A stretch of DNA of 64,000 nucleotides, taken from positions 620,001 through 684,000 of the forward strand of contig JARGXX010000007.1 in the NCBI GenBank assembly GCA_030374765.1, in the 5' to 3' direction. Below the pieces are notes generated by a model that was not told where the DNA came from, did no database searches, and saw nothing but the letters and a program-made list of their open reading frames with translations. This stretch comes from Agarophyton chilense. Lineage: Eukaryota > Rhodophyta > Florideophyceae > Gracilariales > Gracilariaceae. Positions 30,783 to 41,590 of the stretch are shown piece by piece (positions within the stretch are counted from its first letter, which is position 1; each line of letters starts with the position of its first letter). Made by a program: the position numbers and the translations under genes.

Positions 30783-33437
30783 TACATTGATTTATGTGTG
30801 CTCAAGCTTTTCGAAAAATGCGTTCTGTAGAAAACTAAACGCGACTTCTTGGGTTTTCTGTGTTAGGCTTATACACACATAGACTGTCACACTCCGGCAT
30901 TATCCAAGTAGATGAGTATACTATTATGGTCTGTTTGCCAATTGAAATACTTGAGGTGTTGAGGTAGACCCCTTCATGTACCATCCCCAAAGAGTACCTT
31001 GTCTCATGATCACGTGCACCACTGATGCAAACTGCAAGGTGCTCTAAGGAATCCAACAGTGCCTAGAAGGGTTCCTACGCAAGATATCTAATCATGCACT
31101 TTCCAAAAATGCACTACCCCAATTCTCCTCCGTCCAGCCCCACCACTTCTCCCACAGACGACGACCATATATTGACACCCCCAGAAAGCCAGGCGTATAT
31201 CCTCGGACTTTATTACCCGCGAGCCACAAACACCAATCTTCAGTGCAGAACGGATGCATTCAATAGCCAACAATACTGATACACTTCACTCTCACCTGGA
31301 ACGATGCGGCTTCTTGACTCCACCGATGGCGGGGGCGGACCTGCGTGAGGGAGGTAGATGAGAAGGTTGAGGGTTGAAAGGAAAGGTCGCCAGCTCTGGT
31401 TAGAATATACTTGGAGGTAGTCGATCTTTGAATTATATACTACTTAACTCTGACATCCATTTAACCTTCAGCTCACGTAAACCCTAGACTCGAAACCGGG
31501 GACTTTCAATACTACCAGTCATATTCAAACATGACATTTAACCCTAACCCAAATTCACGTCAACATACTACATCAAGGTACAACTGTGCAAAATACACCA
31601 TTACACTGAAGTGTGCACAAATTCAACGTGCCAGCACATATTAAGTGTAATCCGCCTCCATGCACGATCCTGTTCCAGCAAAGCACTGCATGGCTTCTGT
31701 AATACACAGGACAGCGTGTCTGTTCTTCCAGAACATTCCGTACAGCCTGCACTATGTGTAGAACATAAAATCTCGATAGCGTGGACACTTTGCACAGTAG
31801 TACAAATAATGCATGTGGACACGTGTATACGGCAGAATCTCACTATCTTTCCACCAATTACAGTGATAGCAATAATCACTCATCTGATATCCAACACTGC
31901 GCACGGCCTTGGTGGCAACCTGTTTACGCGGGCCATTCCTCCTGTGGACTTACGAGCGGTTTGCGTGGTACGAGGCATTGCGATGTGTGGGCAGAACAAG
32001 AGAAAGCTGAATGAGTTTAGAGACTCGTGTAGATGAAGAGAAGTGAGAGACTGGAGAGCTGAGTGGGTAATGGCGGGGTATACTGTTGACAGCGAAGTGG
32101 AGACACCTAAGTAGCAGTCTGTGGTAGACTTAAGCTTGTTAAGATTTCCTAAAGCGGTGCAGAACGTAGGACCCTTTAAAGTTTACGGGCGCCTGGGTTA
32201 CTTGAATTTTCGAATGAGCTATGATCTCTTTCTTACGTACTCTGGTGCTTATTTGCGCTCTACGGGAAGACTACGACCATAAATAGAGAAACATGCGATC
32301 AAAGTAATGAAATGGAGATCTGAATTGGTTCGTGCGGCTCTTTTGAGATCTTCCAGTCTCTGCGTTCTATTGTGATGCAAAGAGCCCGTAGTTTCGGAAG
32401 ATGAAACGGACATTCGGAAAATGGAGTAATCGCAGCCATAACAGAATACAGGTACTTTGTGGAGTAAAATATTATTATCAACGCTATAGAGTTGAGGTTA
32501 GTGTCTGTTTTGGGTGTAACAACTCTCCATTTCTTGTCCATAAATCGTCTTGTTGCCATTGGAATAACACCATAGCCATACATCATAAAAGCAAGTTCGG
32601 CAAACTTCCTGTTCGCTATGTGCATCGGTAACTTGACATGTTCGAAACTACATTCTGTACCGACTTAAACTCGAGAGCTTTATTAAACTCTTCACCATCA
32701 CTGTCATCATAGTGATAATCATGGTGACTGGTATGGTCATCGTGTAAATGCTCTGATTGGTGGCGATGGTCGGTAGGTGATTGGGGCTGAACTTTATAAG
32801 GTTCGGAGACTTTTCGGTCAAGATTGCCGAGCCTGGGATTTATCTGAGACTGCACTCTGATAGGTTGAAGCGAATGAATCTCCTTTAGAGTCGCACCAGC
32901 AACCATTTCAATAGTGTCCGGAACATCTGAAGAAGGAGAGTGTTGACGTTTTTCAAAGGCCGTTTCCTGTTCCTGTCGGTGCGCATGCTGAACATGGCTG
33001 AGAAGATGCCAAAGTTGTTCTTTCGGACCGAGATCATCGCGACGCATGTGACCGTGCTGTTATGAAGCCTAAGAACCTTCTTGTTCTGGCTCTAGTTCAG
33101 ACACAATTTCAGTGTCACAATTCTCTACAACGACCTTTCCACCATTAAAGGCGGAAAGATCGACAGTATCAGCATCCTGATGTAAAATATCAGTATTTGA
33201 AACAGCTTGGCAATGGCTGGAGTGAATAGAAGCTCTCTCGCAAAGGGTAAGGGCGTTAGGTTTCTCCAGCTTGATATGTGAGTTAAAAACACGAGCGTTG
33301 AAATGGAAAAAGAAATCTTGCACGAGCTATTGATCGAGCACTCGTATCTTCCTTGAGTCCGGCCGCGTGTGAGACGGACGAACCGGTGGATTAAAGCGCC
33401 TCAAGCTGAGACGCGGCGAATATGGCGTCGAAGCAAT
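30783..33437. other. Stretch without a recognised gene
   Basis: AT-richer than the elements around it. Only short frames are present; none has a domain I recognise. Two consecutive minus-strand frames (33323-33069 and 33047-32616) could be remains of one protein: the first has an acidic end (DTEIVSELEPEQEG), the second a His/Asp-rich end (HRHQSEHLHDDHTSHHDYHY). No function is proposed. Confidence 0.4.
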
Positions 33438-34177
33438 TTAGACGCAATTCACCTCAAACAAGGAACGAACGTATCGAAGCGACGATCGCTTCTTATTGCA
33501 GCTGGCACGGACCAGAAGAGAGGATACGCGCAACAAGGTAGAGTAGATGTAGTAGACGTGATCGGTAAAGAATTCAGCGTTGCGTGACGACCATGAGAAG
33601 TCGAGGAACGGATATAAAGCTGAAGCGACGGCGCACAAAGGAAGTTGCGGCGGACAGCGACGTCGCAGGAATGAAGTGGCAGAGGAGGGCTGCGGCACTC
33701 AGAGAAAAGTGCTGCAGAGAGTGGCGACACAGAAAAAGAGGGGCGGCGAATAGCAACGGGCTGAACCAAGAGGCGGGGTGAACACCGCAGACAGACATGG
33801 GCGGCCGGGAGCCACAGTGAGGAAAGGGAGGCGTGACGGAGCTTAACGGCGTGGACAAAAAGTCGAAGCGGAGAGCGACGGCACAGGCAAGGATGCACGG
33901 CCGGGAGCTGAGGGACGGACAAGGAGGCGTGGTGCAGAGCCATGAAGCAAACAAGGGGGCGCGAGAAGAGAAATGGCGCAAACTGGGGTGTACGGTGGAG
34001 AGCGACCTGTGGAGAAGAAGACATGGTGGAGAGCACGGAAAAAGAGACGCGGCAAAGAGCGACTTCGCAGGCAAGGAAGGCCTGCTGAGATGGGAAACCG
34101 TTGTCCCGAGAATCACTGTTACTCGGGAATCGGAATAGGTGGGAGCGCAAGGGCAGAACAGGTTTCAACTCATCCAA
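33438..34177. repeat. Degenerate ~93-96-bp tandem repeat tract, purine-rich on plus
   Basis: The plus strand is purine-rich and repeats units such as GGCCGGGAGC(C/T) at 33801 and 33897 about 96 bases apart, with GGAGGCGTG following each. The minus strand is open for 242 codons (34177-33449) and its conceptual translation repeats about every 31 residues (…RHASLSSLWLPAAHVCL…, …RRPSFSVSPLSAALF…). I read this as a decayed minisatellite whose long frame follows from its base composition, not as a proven gene. Confidence 0.5.
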
Positions 34178-34423
34178 TTGTAGTATGAAAGCACCTTGTG
34201 CTCTGTATGGTCACATTAGTAAGATGTTTTCAATAAAAGAAATTGTGGTCAATATTCATGGGCTCAGTTTTTGCAGAAGGTAACTAGAGTGAAGTGTACT
34301 TCTCTCCAGTGCTTCTGGGGAAAATGTCACCATTGTTATGGGGGTGATAGTAGTCACACGTTGGTCGCAATAAATTAATTGTACGGCCAACAATTTTTCG
34401 AAGTCGTGTTACACTGCCTCACA

Positions 34424-34696
34424 TGTACGTGCGCAGCACTACGAGTTTTGAAAAGGACCGTTTTGGAGATGAAACGGCGCAGCGCGAATGGAGGCTCCGG
34501 GTTCGAAGTCTCTGTCAGAGGGGCTTGCAATATTTTCATAAACTCTGAAGCAGCACCGCTGTGGTTGCTAGTCAAATACAGGTCAAATTCGCTCTCATGC
34601 CGACCTCAGCGTTAATTCAACAGTATCTCGCTAGAACTCGAGGTGCGATATCGCGTCGTGATGCTGTCCACATCAACTCCAGACCTTAGAACAACA
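34424..34696 (-). repeat. Copia-3 left (3') LTR
   Basis: 273 bp, TGTACGTGCGCAGCACTACG...CAACA on the plus strand. It is a direct repeat of 50530-50801 with many point differences, so it is old. Confidence 0.8.
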
Positions 34697-36165
34697 CTCC
34701 CAGCACTTAAAAACTTAGAGGTGTTGTTGTCTCTAATAATTCACTCTGTTTCACAACTGTATTTTCAAGAGTACTCTCTATAGTTTCACGGATTCGATGA
34801 TTACCATTAACTTTCGTTAATCCATCCGCTAGATTATTCTCGAAAGACACCAAGTCAACATCGGAGATTGCATATTTGTTGTACGCTTCTCTTGCGGCGG
34901 CAATATCAATCATAAGTCTCCGCTCGGCCGTAGATGAGGCCTTTGTAACGGCATCAAACATTTGTCGAGAGTCAGTTAACATATGCAATGGTATATCCTT
35001 CTGAAATATTTGTTGCAGGTCTCTTCTCAGCATAAATGCTCTGTCAAATCCGTCTCCAAATGCGTAGACTTCTCCTCCAAGTATCGAGCGCACCACTCTC
35101 TTCAACTTCTTGCTCGGGCAATCCAATATTTGACACATATATTGTTTATCGAATAGCAGTATAATAAATCCCAGATGTGATGAAAGGTCAGCATTAAAGG
35201 CAAACGAGTCATCTGTGTATACACGAAGATGCAGTGATCTGATATCTAGAAGGTTGTACACGAGCCCGAGGATAGCTGTATTACGAACGTACTTGATGAC
35301 ACAGTTCAAGTCCTTGACCTTTGTTGCCTTCTCTTCATGAAAAAGTCTTTCAGTTACTTGAGCAGATTGGTTCATTCCACAAAGAGCATCGAGTCTCGTA
35401 TTTGCCATCCAGGCTACCGCTGCACGAACCGATCGAAATCGTTTGAAGTTTGCTTTGACCGGCAACAGCTTAATTCTTCGAAGGTGGTCCGTCTGTGTCA
35501 TGAAGAACTGATGCTGGGCAATAGTTTTTACTTGAACTCTAAAGGAACCGAAGGAATCGTATTGACGAGATTAAAAATAGAAACGAAACATTGTGTTTTC
35601 CGTGAACTTTTGAAATTTCTCGTCCCCCGCCAAAGCACAAGCATCTACGTACATCCCATTTATTCCTTTCAACCTTCCCTTGGTGTGCTTTACGTACAAC
35701 GAGGGATCACCGGATGTAGGCTTCATTCCTCAATCCTCCTTTGCATGTCGGTCGATTGTAACACTCCAATACTCTCCGGCATCGCATGTTCCATAGAGTG
35801 GGGACAAGAGTTATAGAATTGGCCATCCGTAAGCCCAATATCCTGGAGTCCTTCTTCTTTCATAGCAGGAATACTTCTCGCGAAAGCTTATCTTCACTCT
35901 GCAGATATGCTTGTGTGACATCATGACTGAACACTCGAAGGGATTTGATAGACACCACAGAGATCATAATTCGACGTGAACATTGCCGGAGTGGGGTTAT
36001 TTTATGCACCATCCCGGCCTCATCCTTGTGTTTTTGTCCCTGCGCTATTTATCTTTCCATATGCTTCTCTTCGTTGGTCCCAACATTCTTCAAAGTCAGA
36101 ACAGAACGACCGCCAACTAAATTAGCGTCTTTTGGGATGTTTTTCCTTGGAATTACCTTTCATAC
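34697..36165 (-). pseudogene. Copia-3 reverse transcriptase and RNase H
   Basis: RT runs from about 36165 to 35500 with several stops and frame changes; recognisable pieces are LVGGRSVLTLKNVGTNEEKH, SHDVTQAYLQSEDKLSREVF and GMYVDA. The catalytic YxDD box reads YVDA: the second Asp is Ala (codon 35640-35642), so the enzyme is dead. RNase H follows in one good frame (35501-34707): YTDDSFAFNADLSSHLG, a GGEVYAFG box, MLTDSRQMFD and NNLADGLTKV near the end. Confidence 0.8.
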
Positions 36166-36828
36166 CTTTCGTTTGTTAAGCCCTTCAATCTCTAGTTGTT
36201 TGGCCGCATCAAACTCCTTCGTTTTCGAGAAAAAATCACCATCACGAATGATCTTTGTAATACACACTTCGAAAACACTGATCTCACCAAACTCCAATCC
36301 GCTGCATAAAATGTCAAACGACTCAATTAATTCAGGTGCAGCTTGTCCAGCACTCTCTTCGAGTTTGTTTTCTCTCATTCGTTTAATGAAAAGTTTTAGT
36401 TCATCAACGATGTCTCCTTGGGAATTTTCTACAGAAGATTGGGAACCGGGTATTTGTGCTGGAGTGCTTCCACTTTGGTCAGTTGTCTTCTTTTTGTAAG
36501 ACTTGATCCGATCTGGGGAGAACTGTTTCTCTTCTCCGTTGACTTCGATAAGAACGACCTTTCCATCAACGCTGGTTACTCTGAAGGGTCCTTTCCGAAC
36601 ACCCGGATCCTCGCTGTACACAAGTACTTGTCCACCGATTTGAAAGTTGCTATGTAATGCTCTTAAAATGATGGACCGCAGCGCCAGGTTAAGTTTAGAG
36701 TTGACCATTGTAGATGCCATTAAATCACGAGCGTTGTTCATTGCCTTCATGCGCTCGACTTGGTCAGAGAGATGGATCGGCACGATCTGTATCCTGGGCA
36801 TTATACCGAATACGAGTAACGTAAACAC
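36160..36828 (-). pseudogene. Copia-3 integrase C-terminal part and linker
   Basis: A 222-codon frame with VFGIMPRIQIVPIHLSDQVE at the start and a small beta-rich module (IGGQVLVYSEDPGVRKGPFR, VNGEEKQFSPDRIKSYKK) like the DNA-binding tail downstream of the integrase core, then an acidic linker leading to RT. It follows the core in another frame after stops. Confidence 0.65.
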
Positions 36829-37923
36829 TAGACCATCTGGCCCGGTCGCAGAAAGCTATGGTACCGTTCACCAACGTTGATATGCATCAAAGACTTCTAT
36901 TCCTTTGACAGGAATCGTAGACCTTGATCGGCAGAAATTATGTCAGGAAACCCAGCATAGACATTCACCCAAATAATCATAAAGGTTTCCCAAAATACCT
37001 TGGCCGACTGTTGAGGTAAAAAAGAACTAGCACTCAGTCTCGTGTCCCTGTCTACGATAAGCAATGTCGGCTTACCATCCAAGAACATCATATCGATGCA
37101 GAGTTCCCGATTAACCACTATTTCACCATGTGGAAGGTAAACCCGGAACCTATGTGGAGCTGTTCCTTCCCTTTGACATACATCACAGGAAGATGTCACT
37201 TTCTCCGAGTCTCTTATCAGGTCAGGGGAGGCTTTTCCTGATGCTGCCCGTTGGAAGATTGAGCATAGTCGGTTGGGACATGGATGAAATAAATGACTGT
37301 GTACTTTGAGCTGTTTAGCTTTGGTAAACAAGATATTTCCTGGCCATTCGTTGTAAAGATGGCCCAGCTTAACGTCCAGAATCCATCCTCGCAATTTAGA
37401 GAAAAGTGTTGGCTTATGGACGTCTAGAACCATTCGAAAGCCTTTCATTGTATCGAGGCTGATCAGTAGTGAAATATTAACGCTTACGACATCTACCTCA
37501 AGCCCTATGAAGTGGTCCGTATCAACGGCAACACAAATTCTCATCAGCCTAAGAGACTTATCTCGGTGCGTGCTGAAGCTGGAATTGGAGAGGTGTCGTG
37601 TTGGTTGGGCGAATTCGTACTTAGTACCAACGAAATCGGTGTAGATTTCTGCCTACTTTATCCCTACCACGGTTTTCTGGGCAGCAGAATCGATGCAAGG
37701 CTCCCAAAAACGGATTATCTGCCTCCGAGAACACGAACTCTTCGTCCACAGCATACACGTGAACGACGTCTTCATCAAGAGAAACCGCGTTCTCGACGAT
37801 TATTCTTGCCACGTTTGGTTCTCGGGTGTGGTGGTCCTCATTTTCGGTGTGTTCTTGACCTCCATCGAAAAGAAATGCTTCAAATACTTCCTTGTTTTCG
37901 AATGAGTCAGATTAAGATTCTTT
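36829..37923 (-). pseudogene. Copia-3 protease and integrase core
   Basis: A protease-like site reads CIDSAAQKTVVGIK (near 37680), with Ser-Ala where most proteases have Thr/Ser-Gly. The integrase follows: zinc finger with HLFHPC and CDVCQREG, then core residues in CIDMMFLDGK and ISADQGLRF. The third catalytic residue is probably the Glu of VGERYH, after a stop near 36890. The right edge is the Gypsy-2 insertion site; the frame resumes at 48018, which shows it was one gene. Confidence 0.7.
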
Positions 37924-37928
37924 GTAGT
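37924..37928. other. Gypsy-2 target-site duplication, left copy
   Basis: GTAGT before the left LTR, against GTATT at 48018-48022 after the right LTR: one mismatch. Using it, the Copia-3 frame reads straight through (VEKY then KES). Confidence 0.65.
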
Positions 37929-38318
37929 AGTAACGCAATGAAAGGTGGCTCAGCGTACGGGTCTCGACCGGTGGTAGCGTGGTAGAGCGGGTCCTGAGGT
38001 TCAAATCCTTGACGGCGGCACTCCCAGATTACTTATTGTAATGGGCTGGCGTTTACTGCGTTGTTTTACAGGTCGGAGCTACGGAAACGATTTCTTGAAG
38101 ACCAATTGGTGAAACTAATATACCACTCGAACCAAGTAAATAGTACTGGCAAGGCTCTGGGATCTCCCTGGCACTGTAATGCAAATCTATTACACTAAAT
38201 AAAATAAATAATTAATCTACATGAGTCCACTTGAAGTCAACCAGTCCACGTGGCGTCTGTAAGAGCCTCCAGGGCCCGGCGGCTTACAAGGCTCAACCGT
38301 TATCTTCGCTCCTTCACA
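37929..38318 (-). repeat. Gypsy-2 left (3') LTR
   Basis: 390 bp, (AG)TAACGCAATG...CCTTCACA on the plus strand. The outer start has lost the canonical TG. It is shorter than the right LTR because it lacks about 50 bases found there near 47765-47820. It contains GGTTCAAATCC (37998-38008), a B-box-like motif. Confidence 0.85.
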
Positions 38319-38333
38319 TACCTCTCTCCTTAG
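38319..38333 (-). other. Gypsy-2 polypurine tract
   Basis: On the minus strand a purine run ending GGAGAGAGG sits just before the 3' LTR. Confidence 0.55.
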
Positions 38334-38754
38334 GATTCGACCGTCACGGCGAAGTCCAGATTTCTTCATGATTGACCCAGAGGACGTGAGCGCCTAGTCG
38401 CTCTCAGGACCATTGGGTGCGACAGGACGTCGCGTCGTCATCGCCTGCGGGGATGCAGGGAAGCGTGAGCTCACCATTGGCACCAAAGGGCAATTATTTT
38501 GCTTAAGGACTGAAACTCAAAAGCGCCATGAGCGCTGGCCGTAGGTGCATCGCCGGCTCATTCCTCACGTCGCGTTGCCGAGACAGTCAATTGGCTTCTT
38601 CTTCTCTGACGGTCATTGGGGCCTTCCTTAGTCTTTCTCCTTTTCTTGGCGACCCTCCACGCTTCGTTCACCGTGGTTCATGCCTGTCAGTTCGTTCGGG
38701 TCAATTCCCTCACCTCGTCTTCTCGTAGTGGTACTTTTCCATTGGTAGCGCGCG
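38334..38754. other. Gap before the Gypsy-2 antisense gene
   Basis: No coding text recognised; this is the presumed leader of the antisense gene. It is longer than the 105 bases of Gypsy-1. Confidence 0.4.
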
Positions 38755-40874
38755 ATGCCGAACTCGCCTTATAAGCCCGTCGGATACGCCGTTCTCCCCT
38801 CGGACTATGACGCCTCCGTCGGCTTCCCCATTCATTTACCGGCGGACCAGCCCGTGGGCAGCGGCACCATGGCTTCAAACAACCAAATGGGGAGCTCTTC
38901 GAGATATCAAGTGTCTTACGAACGTCGCGGGGACCGCTATGACCATACCATCGAACCGATTCCGCGGGTAGTGTCTCATGACATTCTTCGGTCCTTTCTG
39001 GAAGAGTACCAAATCTTCTGTCATATGTATCTCGACGGCCGAAGGATTGCCAAGATAACCGATTTCGGAAGGGGCAGCAAGAACGCCCGCAGCGTTTCGT
39101 GGTATAACCGATGGTTGAATTGTCCTATGGATCCGCATTAGGCGACGCGATGGCGCACCTTCATCCAAGCGGACATGCCATACGTCCACTGCGACGAAGA
39201 AGCCGAATACCAGTTCAGGGTGAACAAAATTCTTCGGACCTATAAACGGAATTCATCTCGCCTCATGTGCGATTTCCTACCGCGGGTCACAACCCCTTGG
39301 CGTTTATATCCTTCCGGCCTCCTATCACAGCCTGTTTTGGATGTCCTATAGGGTCCATTGGAACGAGATGCAGGAGCCCGATGGGAGTTTGCGTCAATCC
39401 CTGGGGTTCTTCTTTCGTTGGCACCCGGTGGAGTTTCACGCCATGAGCGCAGAGAAACTTCTTCCTTTATATCTTTTGCTTCCCCACAAAGATGAGAACC
39501 GATGGGCCACGTATTGCCATGTCTCGCCGCTCCTTTCGGCTCCCACGCCGTCTGTGGTGGCGTATTACTCGTCCTAACTCATGGGCGATGACAGTGACCG
39601 AAGGTCGTGGCTGTCCTGGCAGGTACTCTTCGTTCAGTTCGGAGTGATGCCCCTTATGGCCTTCCTGGATATCGCGAAATATGGAATCCGTGGTATTGTC
39701 CGTTAAGAGGATTGGAGGGTGTGGTACGACGAGGTCTTCGAAGTCGTCTAATCCCGCTCCCGAACATCATAATCCGTTTTCTTAGGAACCTGGGCATCCG
39801 GAATATCGTCCGTGGGACCCAGTTCGACGCCAAGGAGACCGAGGCTCTTTTGGATCATGTCCTGCAGGTGAAGTTGGGCAAGAGTTTTGGGTTCCTTCGG
39901 TATGACCACGATAACGACTCATTCACGCCGATTCGGATACATCCGCAGGTTCGGGACGACGCTCGTGCCTATCCGGCCAAGCCTTTGAGGAATCAACAAT
40001 CGGGTATCCCGAGGCGGCAATTTCACGACTATCATCCCGAGTCCATTGGCTTCGATCCCCTGTGCTTCGAGCCTGACGTGGAAACCACGCCGTTGGTTCC
40101 TGCTAGGATTCCCGATGGAGAACCCTTCAGTGTGTATCCCTTCGTCCTACCCGTAGAGGGCGTTAGTCCCCCGGTCGAATCCGCTGTGGTATTGCCGACC
40201 GCTTCCTCTCCTCCAGGTCCTCCGGGCGCTGCTCCTCAGGATGAGCTCTCGTATGAGCCACCCGTTGCCTAGGCGAACATCTCTCCTGGCGAGATTACTG
40301 TCGAGGCCGAAAGTCCTGTAGGTGATGCGCTGGCTCAAACGTCCAATGGGGGCGTCGAAATCGCTCCGTCCTCTCCGTTGCAACACTTTCCTGCTTCGGT
40401 CTCGGCTGCAGCCGCGGATCTTCGTCATGTCTGTCGTACCATTGGTATCACTGCCTCGATGGACATTGCGAAAGTCCAAGGGAAGCTTGCTCCTGGGCGC
40501 ATCGCCTGGCGTGCTACGCCGCGGTTGTCCAACAAGGTCAGGATCTGAAGACCGACATGGTCGGTATCCTGCATCAGAATGCCCAAGTGATGTCCCAGAG
40601 AGTTACCTCCGACGTGGATGCCCAGTTTGGTCTTTTTGAGCGAGACCGGGAGGCTTGCAATGGTGACAATAGTTCTTCAGGTGAATATCTGCCGAAGAAG
40701 CGTGCTTGGCTCGCTAGGGTCGGTCATAGTGGTCCCGTTGGCTCCTGGGGTGACCCTAGTCCCACTTTCGCTCCTGCAAGTTTCAATAAGGACGACGAAG
40801 TTACTTCTGTGACGCTCCAGGGAGTCCCGTTGGTGTTAGGTGCGCTTCTGCGAATCCTGAGGTCATGGTGTTAG
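38755..40874 (+). pseudogene. Antisense protein of Gypsy-2, decayed
   Basis: Begins at ATG 38755 (MPNSPYKPVGYAVL). Homologous text is spread over several frames: stop at 39139, then ATRWRTFIQADMPYVHCDEE, a frame change near 39340 (MSYRVHWNEMQEPDG), PTPSVVAYYSS at about 39555, then RSRLIPLPNIIIRFLRNL and EALLDHVLQV in the frame from 39607, and DPLCFEP near 40060. These match, in order, the motifs of the Gypsy-1 antisense protein. After a TAG (40270-40272) the frame stays open 91 codons and includes LRHVCRTIGITASMDIAK, like the C-terminal helix of the relatives; a last frame runs to 40874. Its end meets the pol end (40871) tail to tail. Function unknown. Confidence 0.7.
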
Positions 40875-41590
40875 TTAGTCAAATAAATTAATGCTTGTGC
40901 TTTCTCAAGGTCGTTCTTGTATCTCAAACGTGCGTGCCCCGGGACGGCGTCGAACCTTGAGAGCGTCTCGGGGTTTTCTGAGGTGTCGCCTTGGGACAGA
41001 CTTTGTTCTCTGATGCGGGAGCTACGGCGAACCGTCGTGTCGGGAGGCGTTTCGAGAGGCGTTTTGGGATGCTTCGGGCCAATGGTTACCTCCATCTGAA
41101 GTCTGCCCTCCGTGCTCCCAATTTTGCGCCAATAGCTGGCGATAAAATTAGCCGGAATGGTTTGAGACTCTTCCCAATTGTCTTCCTCAGGTTTGTAGAC
41201 GAACCAACGGACGCGATAGCGCATAGTTCCATCTTCTCCCCGACCGGAGGAGATAATGCGTTCAGTCACATATTCCGGTTGGTATTCATGCTCCGGCAGG
41301 AGAGTGTGGTCCAGAGGGGCGAGTCCATCGGAGTCGGTTGGAAGAGATGGGTTATCGTCATTGGCATTAACCATTGGGGGCATGGGGCTAGTCGAGTCCG
41401 CGGGAACTCCCTTAGGGTGTGTGGAGACTTGAGCTTCGACCTGAGGCCGTAGCGATTCCGTTGGGACAGGGGACTCGGACTTTGGTGACTCGGGGAAGCT
41501 GGGAGCTCGGGTCCCCCGGCTAGTGGATACGGTGCCCTGTAGGCCGTCAATTAGTAACGTAATGATGTGTTGATTGGCCTCATAGACTTT
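40871..41590 (-). pseudogene. Gypsy-2 chromodomain and Pol C-terminus
   Basis: The frame 41383-40871 contains a chromodomain (YVTERIISSGRGEDG, MRYRVRWFVYKPEEDNWEES, ANFIASYW). In chromoviruses this C-terminal module binds histone marks and directs integration. The segment joining it to integrase (41550-41266) is in another frame and reads as a Pro/Ser-rich linker. Confidence 0.8.

Noticed and set aside
37998-38008. A tRNA gene in the Gypsy-2 LTR.
   Set aside because: The B box and T-arm hairpin are present, but the spacing to the A-box-like sequence is too short and no acceptor or anticodon arm can be drawn.
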